From Larimichthys crocea (lineage: Eukaryota > Chordata > Actinopteri > Sciaenidae), in assembly GCF_000972845.2 (NCBI RefSeq), contig NC_040021.1, positions 7,545,291 to 7,609,290 on the forward strand: a stretch of DNA of 64,000 nt. Direction: 5' to 3'. The notes below the pieces were generated by a model that saw only the letters and a program-made list of their open reading frames with translations, was not told where the DNA came from and ran no database searches. The position numbers and the translations under genes were made by a program. Each line of letters opens with the position of its first letter. Within the stretch, counting starts at the first letter, position 1. Positions 1 to 13,024 of the stretch are shown piece after piece.

Positions 1-159
1 TATGAATGCATGACCACTTAGGGCTTCTGTGGTAAATTGCTTTAAAGTGAGTAAAATGTTTTATGAATTAAGTAGATATATATTCTATTGTCCACATGTA
101 GAAATTGAAACAATGTGCACAATGAAACATTTAATCAAACTTAAAGGTCTCTTATAAAT

Positions 160-923
160 GATCTGGGGTGGGGGTGTTGGGGGGTCTGCATGAACTTGAC
201 CCCAGTCTTCCTAAAAACCTTGTCTACGCCCCTGCTGCTTCTTCTTACCCACAACAAACCAACTGTTTCCGTGTGTCGAGCTGTGAGGACTCCGCAATCC
301 GGGGCAGCCATGACAGCAAAACAAACGTACACGGATGCATGGATGGGAGTGGCCGAACAATCGGATTGGATAACAGGATGCGGAGTCGAGCTGTTTTGGG
401 GTGAGGCGGTGCGTTCAGGGGGAGCACAACTTTTCTGCGTGTGTTTGCGCAGTTACGCAGCGTTTCATCCAGTGTGGATAAACCGACGCACGGAGTTTGA
501 AGTGACGCAGCGCTGTGTTGAAATCTGCGAAAAACTTGCTGCTGCCTGCTGCTGCACGGCACGGCACGACACGGAGTCTGATGTGTGGGTTTTTTTTTTT
601 AACTCGCTGATGCGGGGGGAGAAAGTTGTGGACATGTTTTCCTGAAGTGCACGGTTTGACGGATACAGTGTGCAACACAGTAACCACAGCGTTAACGAGC
701 CTGTGCGCCCGGACTTTGGATTATGTTTTCGTTGGATTGTAAACTCGTCTGTTCGCCATATTGTGCGCTGTAAAAAAAAAAAAACTCCCGAGCGAAAGTT
801 GTCAAGAGTTATGACATCTGCTGCGCACAAACCCTTCATGGAGCATGCATGCAGTCGACTCTGATCGAAACCAAAGTGACTCCATGGAGCTTGCCATGGA
901 CAGCTCTGTGCACCACTGATCAG
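160..923 (+). promoter_or_regulatory. mideas: CpG-richer promoter region and probable 5' noncoding exon of mideas
   Basis: This stretch has many more CpG dinucleotides than the AT-rich flanks and lies upstream of the mideas coding exon on the same strand. It ends in a good splice donor (CAG then gtacat, donor at 924). I infer a first noncoding exon ending at 923, but the transcription start is not resolved. Acceptors that could join it to the coding exon lie near 1285 (ttgtgtag), 1400 (ctcacaag) and 1561 (agccacag), and I cannot choose between them. The open frames across it (for example 190-645) look like chance frames in GC-rich DNA. Confidence 0.45.
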
Positions 924-1662
924 GTACATACACTGTCTTGTTTTTACTAATCCGCCGTGTTGCCACACAGTAGCCAAACTCTTCTGTCGCTTCCTTCTTG
1001 CTTGATTTTTTTTTTTGAACATAACATCAGTGGCTATCGCTCGGGTGATTACACGAGTCCCTTCGTTTCCTGTATTTCTTGTTATGCCAAATGGCAGCTG
1101 CACTGCAGGCGCCTCCTTGTTGCTGCTTTCCAAACTTTCTTCAGCTCATAACGTCCTCTCTGCACGCACCTGGACGTAATTATCGAAATATAGGTTTATG
1201 CCTCTCCCCCAAGCTCTTACCTCAACAGACAACACTGTCTGACTGATTCTCACTGCACTGACTGGGCTATTTCTGCTTTGTGTAGGCCTCGATTTCCTCT
1301 TTGCTTGCACACGAGTGAAAGGCGACCGAAAACTTTTTGTATGCTTGTCTTGAGAGAGGAAAAAGAAAGTTGTCTAACCCCCTTCCTTTCTCTCACAAGG
1401 TCCTGGCACCGTAAAGAGGATGAGAAGAATGGACAGCAAACCTCAGATTTGATTCTGGAAGGAGGGTTGCATGCTCCCCACCCTGCACTTTCCTTTGGGA
1501 TTTATATTTCCTCCCAAATACCTCTGTATACACAATTAAACAAAGAATTCTTCAGCCACAGGCAGTGAAAGCACACTACAGAGGCAATAACTGGGCGGTT
1601 TGCACGCTCAGAGATCAACATCGAGTGCTCTGACTCCATTTAAATACTTTTGTGATATTACT

Positions 1663-2414
1663 ATGAGTCTTCCTCCTCAAGTTAATACTAACAAGGGTGG
1701 CAAGCATCGGGCTGCAGCCATGAAAGAGCCCGTGCATTCAGGGGAGGTTTATTATGGCATGGGACCTCCGGCTTTAGAATCAAGCCACAATGACTCTGCT
1801 AGCAGCTCTGGTGTTTACAACCAAGAGAAAGGGCCCCAAAGTCTACCACATTATCAACAGGCTACTCCAGTAAAGTGGATGCACCAGGACTCCATACAGC
1901 CGCCCGGTTGGTCTCAGGAAGCTCCTGTGCCAGCCTGGGGGCAGAACTTTGGCACCTATATGAGCGGAGTGAATGTCAGGGGTCAGATGGCGTTCCACAA
2001 GGGAGTTCACGAGGGTGTAGCGCTGCCAATGGGGGGTGAAAATCAACTGCCAGGACCTGTTGAGGCTTATAGAGATGCCACCCAGGCTCAGGCGCAAGCT
2101 CCAGCCCAAGCAAGGGGGCTCGAGTGGGAGCAGCACGCTGCGGCAATGCACCAGGCTCAGCTGCAGGCCTATCAGCATGCCCACAAAGGTGTGGAGCTCA
2201 GTCAGCCCCATATGCCTTCTCACTCTATTCAGGGGCCCATGCTGCAACCCTTTCAGGCAACTTTTCGCCCCAACAAGCAACAGTTTCCACCGGGTTATTA
2301 CTCTGTTTTCCAAGGCAACAAGGGAGTGCCGAGCCTGGCGTACGGCGAGCAGCCCAAAACTCAACAACAACTGCTCCACCAGATGCAGCATCAACAAATG
2401 CACCACCATCACCA

Positions 2415-2449
<35 letters not shown>

Positions 2450-5087
2450 AGCAGTTGCATCAGCAGCACCACATTCAATTACAGCAGCAGCAACAACATT
2501 TGCAGCAACAGCAGCAACAAATCCAACAGCATCAAATGCAGCACCAACAACAACAACAGCAGCAACAACTGCAGCAGATGCAGCAACAGTATCACCAGCA
2601 GCAGCTACAAGAGCGACAGCAACAAATCCAGCACATGCAACAGCAGCAGTTGCAGCAACAAAATGTGGCACAACAAGAAACGACACAACTACAAGTGCAA
2701 CCAAAACAGCAACAAACCCAAAACTTTGTGACGTATCAGTCTCCCGAGCCTTGTCCGCCCGACATTGTGCCTAAAAAGGAAGATGTTCAGCCAGTGGAGC
2801 CGCAGCAGAAACCAGAGGCTCCAACCAGAGATGCATCATCCGTACCCGAACCGTGCCCTGAAAAGGTTGCCACAAATCCTGCAGAGCCTTCAGACGCAAC
2901 GCCGGCTGCGCCTCGGCGCTCGCGCCGCCTTTCCAGAGAGGGACAGTCCCCGCTGGGTCCCCCTTCGACAAACATCTGGTCTCAAGCATCTAAAGAGCCT
3001 CCAGCACCCCAGAACGGAGTAGCAGGCAGTGTGGCTGTGAGAGGAGGAGGGGAAGTGACAACAGGAGGTGTCATCCAGATCACCAGTAGAAGAAGGAGGG
3101 CGTCTAAGGAGTTCAACTTGGAGACTCTGGCTCAGAAGGCGTCAGAAATGGAGCCTGCTAAAATGGTCAAGGTTAAAAAAAAAAATCTTATTACTCCACC
3201 GCTGTAGTTGATCACCTCTTTATAGCCGTTTGAATACTTGCTATAGGCTCAGTTTGCTTGAAGAAGAGTGGCAAGATCAGCGAATCTTGACGTAAGAGCA
3301 AATTCTCTCATTGGCAAAAATTGGCAAGCAGCTGTACAAAGAGGAAGAACACTGTTTCTATGCAGAACTTCCCTATGGTTTACAAAACTCTTTTCTTAGG
3401 TTTGCTCATTTGATTCCTACAGCTGTCGAAGTTTCAGCTTTAGCAGGCTGTTTTACAAGCGTGTACAGTCATACTATACACTGTCACACACCGGATACTG
3501 GCGCAACCCAAAACAGCCATTATTAAAAAATCTGCCTTTTTGGATTTGAAATGTTGCTCTCATTTGATCATGACAAAGGCGATACTTTTACTTTGTTATG
3601 CAGGATTCATAATGTTGGCGTTCTACGTGGCACACCCACTGCCACTGGCTACTTTATTTACTCTTTCGCAGCTTTGTTAAACAGACACAATGCACAAAAT
3701 CTAGTCGAGTTCAGTTGTGGTCTGTTTTTATTTCAGAGCACAGGGACGTTTAGAGCGCGCTGCCCTCAGGGGCTTTTAGGCTCGTCATTGAGTTTTTGTG
3801 CAGAGTGTGCATGGTGGATGTACATTTAAGGTTGCAAGTTGCATGTCTGCACACCTCCACATTCCTCAGGCTCTTTCCCAGTCATTCAACAGAGCTAGGG
3901 AGGGGCCGAGCTGTCAACCTGCACGGCTACACTCCTATATTCCCCAACACACACCAAACAGGTTTCATATTGCTATTCACAAACCAGAGCTGTTGCATTG
4001 TGACAAGCAGCACTTATCTGGGTTAGGAGATGAGATTCAAGCGAGATTCACTCAGCTTTTGCCTGAAGTACAAAGTTTAAATCTGATGTATATGTTTACC
4101 TGACGACCAGACTATAGGACTGCTCAGAATTTTATCAGCTCAACCACAAATACCATGAGATGTGTGTGCACTCCTCTGAAAGGAAATGTGTGGTAATAAA
4201 ACCGTAATCCTCATGTTACATGTGACAGAGGCAATGCTGCAGATTTTTACTTGCTTTTGGCACCATAAATGCAACATTTGAAGTAAAGTACCCACTAAAC
4301 GAACTAAATTTTCACCGTTTAAAGTATCTGAAGCTGTAGGATTTGTTGCTTTTCTCAGCCTTTCTATGTCTTCATAGTCATAAGGGGCATTTTTCACAAA
4401 GGATGAATCTACTGCAATCTCTGCAAAATCTGTAATGAAAGTAATCTTAAGTAATAGCCCTAATGTAATTTCTTAAATATATTGCCATCCTGTGTAGATG
4501 ACTATGTGCACTCACACCGTCTCCCTCTCTTTGTGTTTCTCAATCTCTTTTCCATTTTCTCCACTACTTCCTAAATCTCTCTGCTGCTTTCTCCTTTTAC
4601 CATCTTTCACCATCTTCCCCACTCGCTCTTGCGCCTCAACAGGAGGACGGTCCTTCAGGCAGACAGGCCTCAATGGTGCCTCTGGTCATCCCTGTATCTG
4701 TTCCGGTGCACAGGATTCAACCAGATGCTCAGGGTGGCTGGCCTCAAGGACGACTCGGCCCGGGTGAGCGGCCTACAGGACAGTCCGAACGCAAACCTTC
4801 TGTCATCGTGGCTCGGCGGCGATCGCTCAGAAACTCCATAACGGAGAGTTTTAGCCAGGTTAGTATTGTGAGGACATGATGATGGTGGCATTGCATTGAT
4901 TGAGGGTAATCTGTAATCACATTATCACCCTATTAAGATGTCAAAATTTCCTCCATAAAAAGAAGAAGTATCCAGATCTGTCACTTAAGTCAAAGTTGCA
5001 ACTCATCAATTAAAAGATATTCTCTACAAGTATAAGTTAAACTGTATTTGTTATTTGTTATGCAGCAGAATGGATCCCTGATTGACA

Positions 5088-5130
<43 letters not shown>

Positions 5131-8100
5131 TGATTTATTAACACATGAGCAGTAGCGTTTTAGTGTCGCAGTTGTGTGTAGTGAAAGGTGAAAGAAGCTG
5201 TTCTTTGCTCGTCTTCTCACTGAGAATCAGATGCTACGCTTGATACCACTCTCGTATCTGTCTCACAGATCGACATGAAGCCACAGTCAGCAGCTGGTTA
5301 CAGTAGCTTGGCGTAGCATGAAGAGCTAGAAGTTAGCCTGGCTCGCCCTAAAAATAACTAAGATTTCTCAGTCAACGAGCCCGGCACAGAGCCAGGTGTT
5401 TGTAGTCCTTATGCTAAACTAAGCTATGTTAACTGGCTGCTGGCTCCACTTTCATATTTGCTACTTACACTCCTACCTTTTAGAAGCAGAGGTGTACATT
5501 TCAGCAATGATTACCGCCTTCTGAAACCCGGTGATCGTCAGTATGTAGTTTGAGACCCCCCCCATGGATTAGATGAAAACATGACTCTCGATCCTGAACT
5601 ACACAAACAGCTGTTTTAAACTTCTGTAGGTTCACAGTGAAGCTTCACACAGCAAGTGCTTCCTACTTCGTCGTGCTTATTAAGAAAGTAATTTAGTTAG
5701 AAATGTGTGGAGAAATGTGGCAGTGTTCTTGGACCACCCCCCATTTTGAAAATTGGAAGATAACACCGGTGACAGTGGTGCTTTGGTTCTATCAGATGTT
5801 GGAAAGGTCCAGTGTGCCTGTTAATCTCCTAGCAGAGTCATTATCATCAGTAAACATCTGTCGCCAAATCAACAGATAACGACATCAGTAGTTAAGAACT
5901 ACAGCAAACACTTATTTGAGCTACTATGTCTGAAATACACCCGAGGAGCAACTGTTGAAGCCTGAACTTTACAACACAAACAAACAAACAAACTGCTTAA
6001 TTAAAGAAGTCAGTCAGTGTTTTTTTTTTCTAACCACAATCTCAGTTCTCTGCAGGGAGTGATTTAGTGTTCTACACAATAATGGGTGCACAGTAGTGCT
6101 GGTAATCTTGCTGAGGAGTTGGCAGCTCTTCACATGCTTAACTACTCCCTGTAATATTTAAAACTACAAAATTACAGCAAATGCGGCGAAAGTACAAATT
6201 CATGTTGCTTCACTTGTAACGGCGCAATCCTACCGGGCACAGCTGTGATGCATTCCAGCTGTGCCACGGCCCGCCGGAGATGATGACATCCGTTCTAGAC
6301 AATGATTGTGATTTCACCAGACGCGTTGCAGTACGTTTCAGAAGCTTCGGCTCCACGGAGAATATGCGGCTCTTCTATTTTTGACGGAAGCCGCAAAACA
6401 ACAGGTCAAGCAACACAGAGCAGACTGAGTCAGACACAGAAACAACACAGGGAATCTGGTCAGTTTTTCAAAATAAAACACAAAGTCTAGTGGGCAAAAT
6501 GCTTTTTGAAACATGGGGCGGTGTTTAGCTCAGTTGGTAGAGCAGCCACCCCACGTGCGAAGGCTCAGACCTTGCTGCGGAAGCCCAGGGTTTGAATCCG
6601 ACCTGTGGCTGTCTCTCTCAGACGTAAAAAGCTTGAAAAGGCCCAAAAAACATTAAACACTCTTGGTGGCATTTAAATGCTCGTGGAGAGCGGACCAAAA
6701 CCATGTTGCAGGTGTGATGTTACAGAGCTGTGTCCAGTGGAACCCAGGGGTTGCTGTATGATCCAAAGCAAAAAAATAAATAAATAAGAAAGATCTGATC
6801 AAACCCTAAAATGCGCCTCAAACCTTCTTCTATCTATCCAGGATGGGGAAAGCGATGCGACAGACGACGATGGAAAATCCAAATTTAAGCGCCGACCTCG
6901 CCCAGAGCCTCTCATCATCCCCCCGCACAGACCATCCACCTTCATCCCTTCATCCCTCTACTCCACCATCACTTCCTACCAGAGCAACCTGCGCTCTCCG
7001 GTGCGCCTGCCAGACAACCCGCTCACCTTGCCCCCGTACACGCCTCCACCCATCCTGTCTCCCGTGCGCGAGGGCTCGGGACTCTACTTCTCCACCTTCC
7101 TGACCAACATTGCGAGCAACCAAATCCTGCCACCGCCGCCGCCTACACCCAAATCTGCAACGCGCAGTCTTTTGCGCTCCAGTGAGTCTTAGTTGTGTGT
7201 GGACTTTTTCTACTAATGAGTCATTCTCAGATGATCTCTAAAGTTAAAATCATTTTGTATTCTCAGCGAGTTCAGAAATCACTCCTCCTGTTCTGCCGCT
7301 GATCACTGCCGCCACACCTGTTAGCCTCGAACCGTAAGTACAGTCACCTAAACAGGCCTCTCAGGTTATCAGGTTATCACCATAACGCTCTGTGTTTGTT
7401 TTTGTGCCTGTTTTTACTTGTCCAGGCGTATTAACATCGGGCAGAAGTACCAGGCAGAAATTCCCGAGTTGCAAGATCATCTTTCCTCCCAGTTTGACCA
7501 GCACAAAGCGGACTTGGTTTGGCTCCCTGTGGATGATTCCCGCCTCAAACAGGGCGATCAGGAGAGGAGTTAGTATCTCACATTTCCTGTCGTTCACCAA
7601 CCCTTATTATTAGTCTCTTTGTGTGATGCTTATTCTTTCAAACCGTTTTTTTTATTAGTGGAGGATTTGATGAACATGGCGTGTTCCAGTGTGCTCCGAG
7701 GTGGAGGAACCAACCAGGAGTTGACTTTACACTGTTTACATGAATGTGGAGGTGATTTCCTTGTGAGTATAGTGACTCATATTGACTCACTCAACTCGGA
7801 TTCCTAAAACTCGACGACGGCAGAAACATTTTTCAGATATTCTTTAATTTTCACTGCAGATTTGTTGCTCGTTTCTATTATATTAAAGCATGCTAATGAA
7901 GAACAATGTTTAATTGTGATTAACTGTGTTGATTTTAAGGAAACACTGGGGCGTTTGATGCTTCAGGACCCAGCTTTCCCCAAAGGCCATCACCTGGCAG
8001 GTTATCACTACTCAGGTGAGTAATATTAGAGCAATTCTTGATCTCTCAGTCTGTCATTTTCTAATAAATAATAACGCACTTTATTTATAGAGTGTTTTTT

Positions 8101-11100
8101 TTATGATACGCAAAGTGTGCACTCCATCTATCGAGGCTAGAGCCCTCATTGCAGTGATTCCAGCCCGTCATCCTTTCTCTCTCTCTCTCCTCTGAGTCCT
8201 TTAATAAAGCAGAAAATGATCCCCAAAAAAGACATTTTACAGAATTTAAGATCATCAAACAACACAATGATAATATGCAGACAACATAATTTACCAGCAA
8301 AGCAAAGCAAATCCTAAAAAGGTGAGTTTTGAGTTGTGGTTTGTATGTAGCCAGGTTGGTGCAGACTTGGGTGTAGGCAGCTATAGACAAAGCTCTGTCA
8401 CCCCCAGGTCCAGTGCCTGCTCCTGAGTGGTGGAGACAGAAGGTTGGCATCAGAGGGAGCGGAGGCTGCAGGCTGGAGTGTGGTGGTGGAGCAGTTAGGA
8501 GCACTGTAGAGGGACAGGGAGCCAGTGGAGTTTCTGGAGGACAGGGGCGATGTGGTCATGGGAGTGGCACTGGCTAAGCAGATGGGCAGCAGAGTTCTGA
8601 AAATATTGGAGTTTATTTATGACCTTGGATGATGTGATAATTTTTCCTTAATGTCTCCCTAAAATTATTTAAAGGCTGAAGAAATTTTTAATAACACAAT
8701 AAATTGTCTGATTTATTTACAGGCTCCGACTGCTGGACTGCAGAAGAGAAGCGCTACTTCAATAAGGGGATCTCTGCCTACAGGAAGGACTTCTTTATGG
8801 TGCAGAAACTGGTATGCTTGTTCATTTTACCCTGCAGCGTGAATGATTATGCATCAATATAAATAAATCTTTAAGAAAAAATACATTTAAAATTAATTAA
8901 ATGCGCTCTGTGTAGCGTTTCTACACCAATAAATCATGAACACATACATGCTGGAGCATTAGTGTAATTGCTTCAAACAAAACGGATCAAAATAAAATAC
9001 AGCTTTTCAGCCGTTACTGACTCATGTCTGCGTTTGACAACATGAAGCCAGAGTCGGATGTAATGGAAAATGCCCTTTTTGCAAACAGGACAAAGCTGCT
9101 CTTCATCACAAACACCTCAAACCTCGAGTTTAGTTCAAAAATGTGCAACAAAAAGAAAAGGAAAATAAACAAAAGACAGGAAGTAGGTGGATTAATGGGA
9201 AATGTGGTCTTCATTTTGAAGAAGCGGTAATAATAACAATTCCCCTGGCATGAGTAAGAGGCTGCCACTCAGCTTAAGATTGCTCTTCATTACATAATGT
9301 TATAATATGCACACATATCACTCACTGATCATCAATATATGGATGGTACAAATGCACACACAGCTGCTGATGATAAAATTCTGCATGTGTGTTTTTTTTT
9401 TTTTTTTCTTTGGCTGATTTTTAAGGTGCGGACCAAGACTGTGGCTCAGTGTGTAGAGTTTTACTACACATACAAGAAACAGGTGAAGATCGGTCGCAAT
9501 GGGATCTTAACCTTCGGCCCCCCAGATTCACCTGTGGAGAAGCACACAGAGGCTGTGGTGGACGTTAAGGTACAGTGGATCAAATGAACCATGCATGTAC
9601 TAAATGTTATTTGCATAGACTGGGCCAAGTTAGATGAGGGGAAAGGTCACCAAATAATCAGTTTGAATTAGAATATTAAAGGTCTTTCTAATATTTAGTG
9701 TATTTTTCTGGTGTGACTCAGAGTTCACAGCAGTCAAAACTGACAGATGGCGATGACAAGAAGGACGTTTCTCACAGCCAGAGCCTTAAGAGCAGCCAGG
9801 AGGCGAGGGTTGCCCAGTCACTACAGGCTCATGACTATGTAAGTGTTTCATTACACTGACTAGTATCACGCAACAGTTAAACGCATCTTGGATCATCGTG
9901 TGTGTGTCAGCCTAACTTCTGCTTATGTTTGGTGCTCCAGGCAGGAACAGTGGTGATGATGAGAGAGCCGGACATTGTGAATAAGGAGGCTCACCATCCG
10001 GCAGTAGCCCACAGGCCTCGAGCCGAGCCCGCAGCAAAGAAGAGCAAACCACCCGTGAAACCACCGCCGCAGGATCCTGACGCAATATTTCCGTGCAAGA
10101 AATGTGGCAGGTGCGTTCAAATCATCGCAGAGGTTTAATCGTGATTAAGTGATTAAGTGATGCTGGCTCACAGGATGTTACAGACTCACTATCTATTAAT
10201 CTTTCATTATTGTGTTCTTGTGTGTGATCTTTATGTGGGTCAAAAATATAGAAATGCACATTTTCTAATTATAAATAAATAAATAAATAAATAAATAAAA
10301 CTCAATCATTTTGAAAATAAATGTTGGTGAAATAACATTTCATAATACTAAATATTGATTTTATTTAATTGTTTATTGAGAATTTATTTGATTATTTCAC
10401 AGTTTCATGCTTATATAATAGATCTAGTATAGTTTTACAATACATAATGTTTAGTTATTGTTATTATGTCTTATTTCCTTGTATATAATATAAACTATAT
10501 ATTACATATTATAAACATCAACAATCAGGATCTTTATGCACAGAAGTGGTTTCTTTTTCTTTCTTTGATTTTTGGGTTCTGCACTAATGTTCATAATATC
10601 TCATCTCCACTGTGACTATAAATGCATTTCCTGGCTTTTCTCCAGTTGTCTTTTAATTGGAGTTTGACTGATATATTGGCTGGTATTAACCTTCTTCAGA
10701 TGTATCTGCTCTGTATCCTGCTCATGTAATACTAACTAATTATTATACTTCTTCATACCCTTTTATCTGGTCGTAACAATTCGTATTAATTAGAAAGAAC
10801 TCATGTTTTGGATTTAAAACTGCAATATTGTAGGGATACATAATTTGTAATAACAAAACATGAATAATATTAATCAGACAAAATGATAATAATCAACTTT
10901 TTATGATCCTTTAATGTGTCAGAATAAAACAACCTCAGAGTCTTCTGAAGCTTGTTTTGTTTTGATCTTCGATCAGTTCAAATGAATGCTGAATTCTCCC
11001 AACAGCCTAACTTTCCTCCTGTACCACAGGGTCTTTTATAAAGTGAAGAGTCGAAGTGCCCACATGAAGAGTCATGCGGAGCAGGAGAAGAAGGCTGCAG

Positions 11101-11300
11101 CGCTGCGTCAGAAAGAAGAAGAGGAACAGGCAGCAGCTGAAGCTCGGGCCAGAAAGGTGGCAGCGGCGGCGGCGGCAGCAGCAGTGGCGGCGGCGGCTCA
11201 TCGGGGAGGAAACGGGAACGGAGTGGCTGAACAGGCGGAGGTCAGCAGCCATGAAGACTCATCTGAGGCAGAGGATGATGACGATGAAGACTGGCATTGA
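1663..11300 (+). CDS. mideas: MIDEAS / ELMSAN1, ELM2-SANT histone-deacetylase complex subunit (12 coding exons)
   Basis: Nuclear corepressor of the MIDEAS/TRERF1/ZNF541 family. The family forms the mitotic deacetylase complex (MiDAC) with HDAC1/2 and DNTTIP1; ELM2-SANT recruits the deacetylase. Coding exons: 1663-3171, 4643-4858, 6842-7181, 7267-7333, 7426-7568, 7659-7762, 7940-8015, 8723-8811, 9426-9569, 9722-9838, 9941-10110, 11030-11300. All phases fit and total 1081 aa (human about 1045). Visible in order: Q-rich N-terminus (about residues 240-335), RRSRRLS and RRRRAS basic motifs, a proline-rich block ([17 protein letters not shown]), ELM2 (about 711-805), SANT (about 818-870, with [17 protein letters not shown]), one C2H2 finger (CKKCGR...HMKSH) and an Ala run before an acidic tail. 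The start is the first ATG of the long exon; an upstream TTG in frame is not used. Exon 1 would read through to a stop at 3207, so the donor at 3172 (AAG/gttaaa) is inferred from homology and phase. Confidence 0.93.
2380..2665 (+). repeat. mideas: Interrupted CAG/CAA polyglutamine tract in mideas exon 1
   Basis: A coding run of CAG and CAA codons with scattered His, Met and Leu codons gives a glutamine-rich segment of about 95 residues. The longest uninterrupted glutamine run is 14. CAA interruptions break the CAG array, which usually limits slippage. The low complexity makes long false open frames in other frames and on the opposite strand (Ala-, Ser- or Leu/Val-rich). Confidence 0.9.
3172..4642 (+). 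other. mideas: mideas intron 1, no recognisable element
   Basis: This intron separates the Q-rich exon from the exon starting EDGPSGRQ. It has a pyrimidine-rich stretch before the acceptor CAACAG at 4642. I see no exon-like coding stretch with both splice sites, and no clear transposon. Confidence 0.6.
5091..5129. repeat. (ATT)n microsatellite
   Basis: About 13 perfect TTA/ATT units inside mideas intron 2. Simple sequence with no further structure. Confidence 0.97.
5270..5470 (+). repeat. Degenerate dispersed repeat fragment (second family)
   Basis: This fragment contains atgctaaactaagcta followed by a stretch ending ttcatatttgc. The same core recurs at about 16,925-16,980, and a related piece reaches the window end (63,915-64,000). 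I recognise the wording as a common dispersed repeat of spiny-rayed fishes but cannot give it a library name. It lies inside mideas intron 2. Confidence 0.55.
6517..6660 (+). mobile_element. tRNA-derived SINE in mideas intron 2
   Basis: The head carries a pol III A box (TTAGCTCAGTTGGTAGAGC) and, about 50 bases on, a B box (GGTTTGAATCC). It is followed by a degenerate tail ending in an A-rich run (ggcccaaaaaacatt). The A-to-B spacing and the lack of a foldable anticodon arm argue for a SINE head rather than a functional tRNA gene. It is about 180 bases upstream of the exon that starts at 6842 and on the gene's sense strand. Confidence 0.8.
8085..8640 (+). repeat. Degenerate dispersed repeat in mideas intron 7
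   Basis: The right half includes ggacagggagccagtgga, ggaggacaggggcgatgtgg and ggcagcagagttctgaa. These are phrases of a common teleost repeat that begins with a tttatttatagag motif, also visible here at about 8,078. It occupies most of the intron between 8015 and 8723. Open frames across it are not genes. Confidence 0.6.
10271..10300. repeat. (AAAT)n microsatellite
   Basis: About seven tandem AAAT units in the last mideas intron, which is AT-rich for its whole length (10,111-11,029) and shows no exon-like stretch. Confidence 0.95.
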
Positions 11301-12030
11301 GAGACAAAAAGCAGGAGAGAAATCAATAAGAAGACGATTAATGGATAGACACAGGGTGGAGATTGAATATCAGAGAGGGAGAGATGTATTAAAAAAAAAA
11401 AAAAAAAAAGATGTACTGCCTCACAGAGAGCAGAATAATCTTCCTGTTAACCTTCACACTCCTTCCCTGGCTGACACTGGCTCTGTGTGACCGTGATCTC
11501 TCAGCTGGGCAGTGACACTCCACAGTTTGACACATTTGTATCTTTTAAATATTCAGAGGAAGTTTATTTTTTGGTAAATGCACTTATTCTGTACGCTTGA
11601 GCTTATTGCCAATATTGCCTTTTTATATCCTTTATTTAATTGAATATATGTCAAAAACATTATCCATTTTCACTGCGTGGATGGTTCAGATAAGATAATC
11701 AGGATGCCTGTTTAGCAATTAAACATAAAGATCAAAGCAATCGTTTCACTTTATCGTAGCAGCCCTTTTAAATAGAGTAAGAGCTTGTATTTAAAATCTT
11801 TTTCTTCGGAAAATACTGCACTGAATGTTGCAGGTTTCCATCAGAATTTTAGGTTGGTTATACACTTTTTACAACTAAGGGACCTTTTTGAAATGAATAT
11901 GTACAAAAAAAAAGTATATATGAGATTGCCATATATTTATGATACTGCATTTTGCAATGATTTTGGTAATATAAAAACTAATCACGTCAGCTGCAATATG
12001 ACTTGTGAATTGAAAAAAGTTTATTAAAAA
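11301..12030 (+). other. mideas: mideas 3' untranslated region (extent uncertain)
   Basis: Follows the TGA at 11,298-11,300. The sequence is AT-rich, with an A18 run at about 11,392 and possible poly(A) signals (attaaa near 12,021; aataaa near 12,160). The true cleavage site cannot be read from sequence alone. Confidence 0.45.
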
Positions 12031-12689
12031 TCTCTACTGTTCAGAGAAGCGTCTTTATTTGGTCGGTGCATGATTGCAGGTCATTGTTGCTCCAGCAGGT
12101 GGAGGCAGTGGTTCATTATGTTGCAGGATTCTTTCTTCACACTCTTGGTTGTGTGTAGATAAATAAATAGATATTTTGTTGTTATCGTCTGTTTGAATTT
12201 AGATAAACCTGGCTGTAATTCTCTGTGGAGCTATTTGTTATTTTACCCCGACTATCTCCTTTAAATCTTAAATATTACATAAAACCTGTCCTTACACCAA
12301 AATCTATATCAGTTAAATAAAGATTTACCACAATAAAATATAAATCTACAATGCTGTAGTCATAGGGCTGATTCAGTAAGCTAGACAGGCTGCACAGGCC
12401 TATCATTTTCACATTAAAGGCTGGAAAGTCAGCTCATCTTCAGTCACATGGGTGTGGTGAAATTTGGCATTGATCGGTGGTGACATAATTCAGCCGTTTA
12501 AAGAGCGTGCTCAGTAAAGGGAAGTGTAGCCTGTCGCCCTCAGGAGATGAGATGCGAGGCATACTGCCGTGAGATCACGAAGGACAAAGTGGCAAAGTGT
12601 TTCTGGCCCTCACTCTTCACTGACATGCTGGACCTTGACAGCGCTCACTTATTTTCCTGCTTCTGCAGAAATTAGCTGGAAAGGTTGGG

Positions 12690-12691
<2 letters not shown>

Positions 12692-12741
<50 letters not shown>
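12692..12741. repeat. (CA)n microsatellite
   Basis: About 25 perfect AC/CA dinucleotide units in intergenic DNA downstream of mideas. Confidence 0.98.
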
Positions 12742-12743
<2 letters not shown>

Positions 12744-13024
12744 AACAGCATCTTGAGCCAAGACAAGAGGAAAATCCTGACTTCACTGCTTTATGTGGTC
12801 CCTGGATTTAATGATACTCGTGGAACATAAAAGAATAGTTTACCACAAAATGGAAATTGAGTCACTAGTTAGAGTTAGTACTCATCGTTACATCATCACC
12901 CCCCTCCCATATATTCATTTAATTAATGCCACGGTGGACAGTCTACAGACAGATCACTGTAAGGGCTGAGAAAGCACTGCTAACATGCTTACACTAACAA
13001 TTTTAACATAATGATGAAGCAGCA

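Noticed and set aside
190..645. 151-codon open frame near the window start
   Set aside because: It overlaps open frames on both strands in a CpG-rich region, has no recognisable domain, and lies where the mideas leader exon is expected.
1843..2774. Long open frames in alternative frames and on the opposite strand across the mideas Q-rich region (Ala-, Ser-, Leu/Val-rich)
   Set aside because: They are frame shadows of the CAG/CAA repeats, and the true frame is fixed by ELM2/SANT exons and splice phase.
3172..3207. Early stop for mideas at 3207 (single-exon Q-rich protein)
   Set aside because: A donor at 3172 restores a continuous frame into exons that match the MIDEAS protein; the read-through tail does not.
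6517..6610. Functional tRNA gene
   Set aside because: The A and B boxes are there, but the acceptor and anticodon stems do not pair and a SINE tail follows.
8085..8504. 139-codon minus-strand open frame
   Set aside because: Lies wholly in a worn dispersed repeat inside mideas intron 7.
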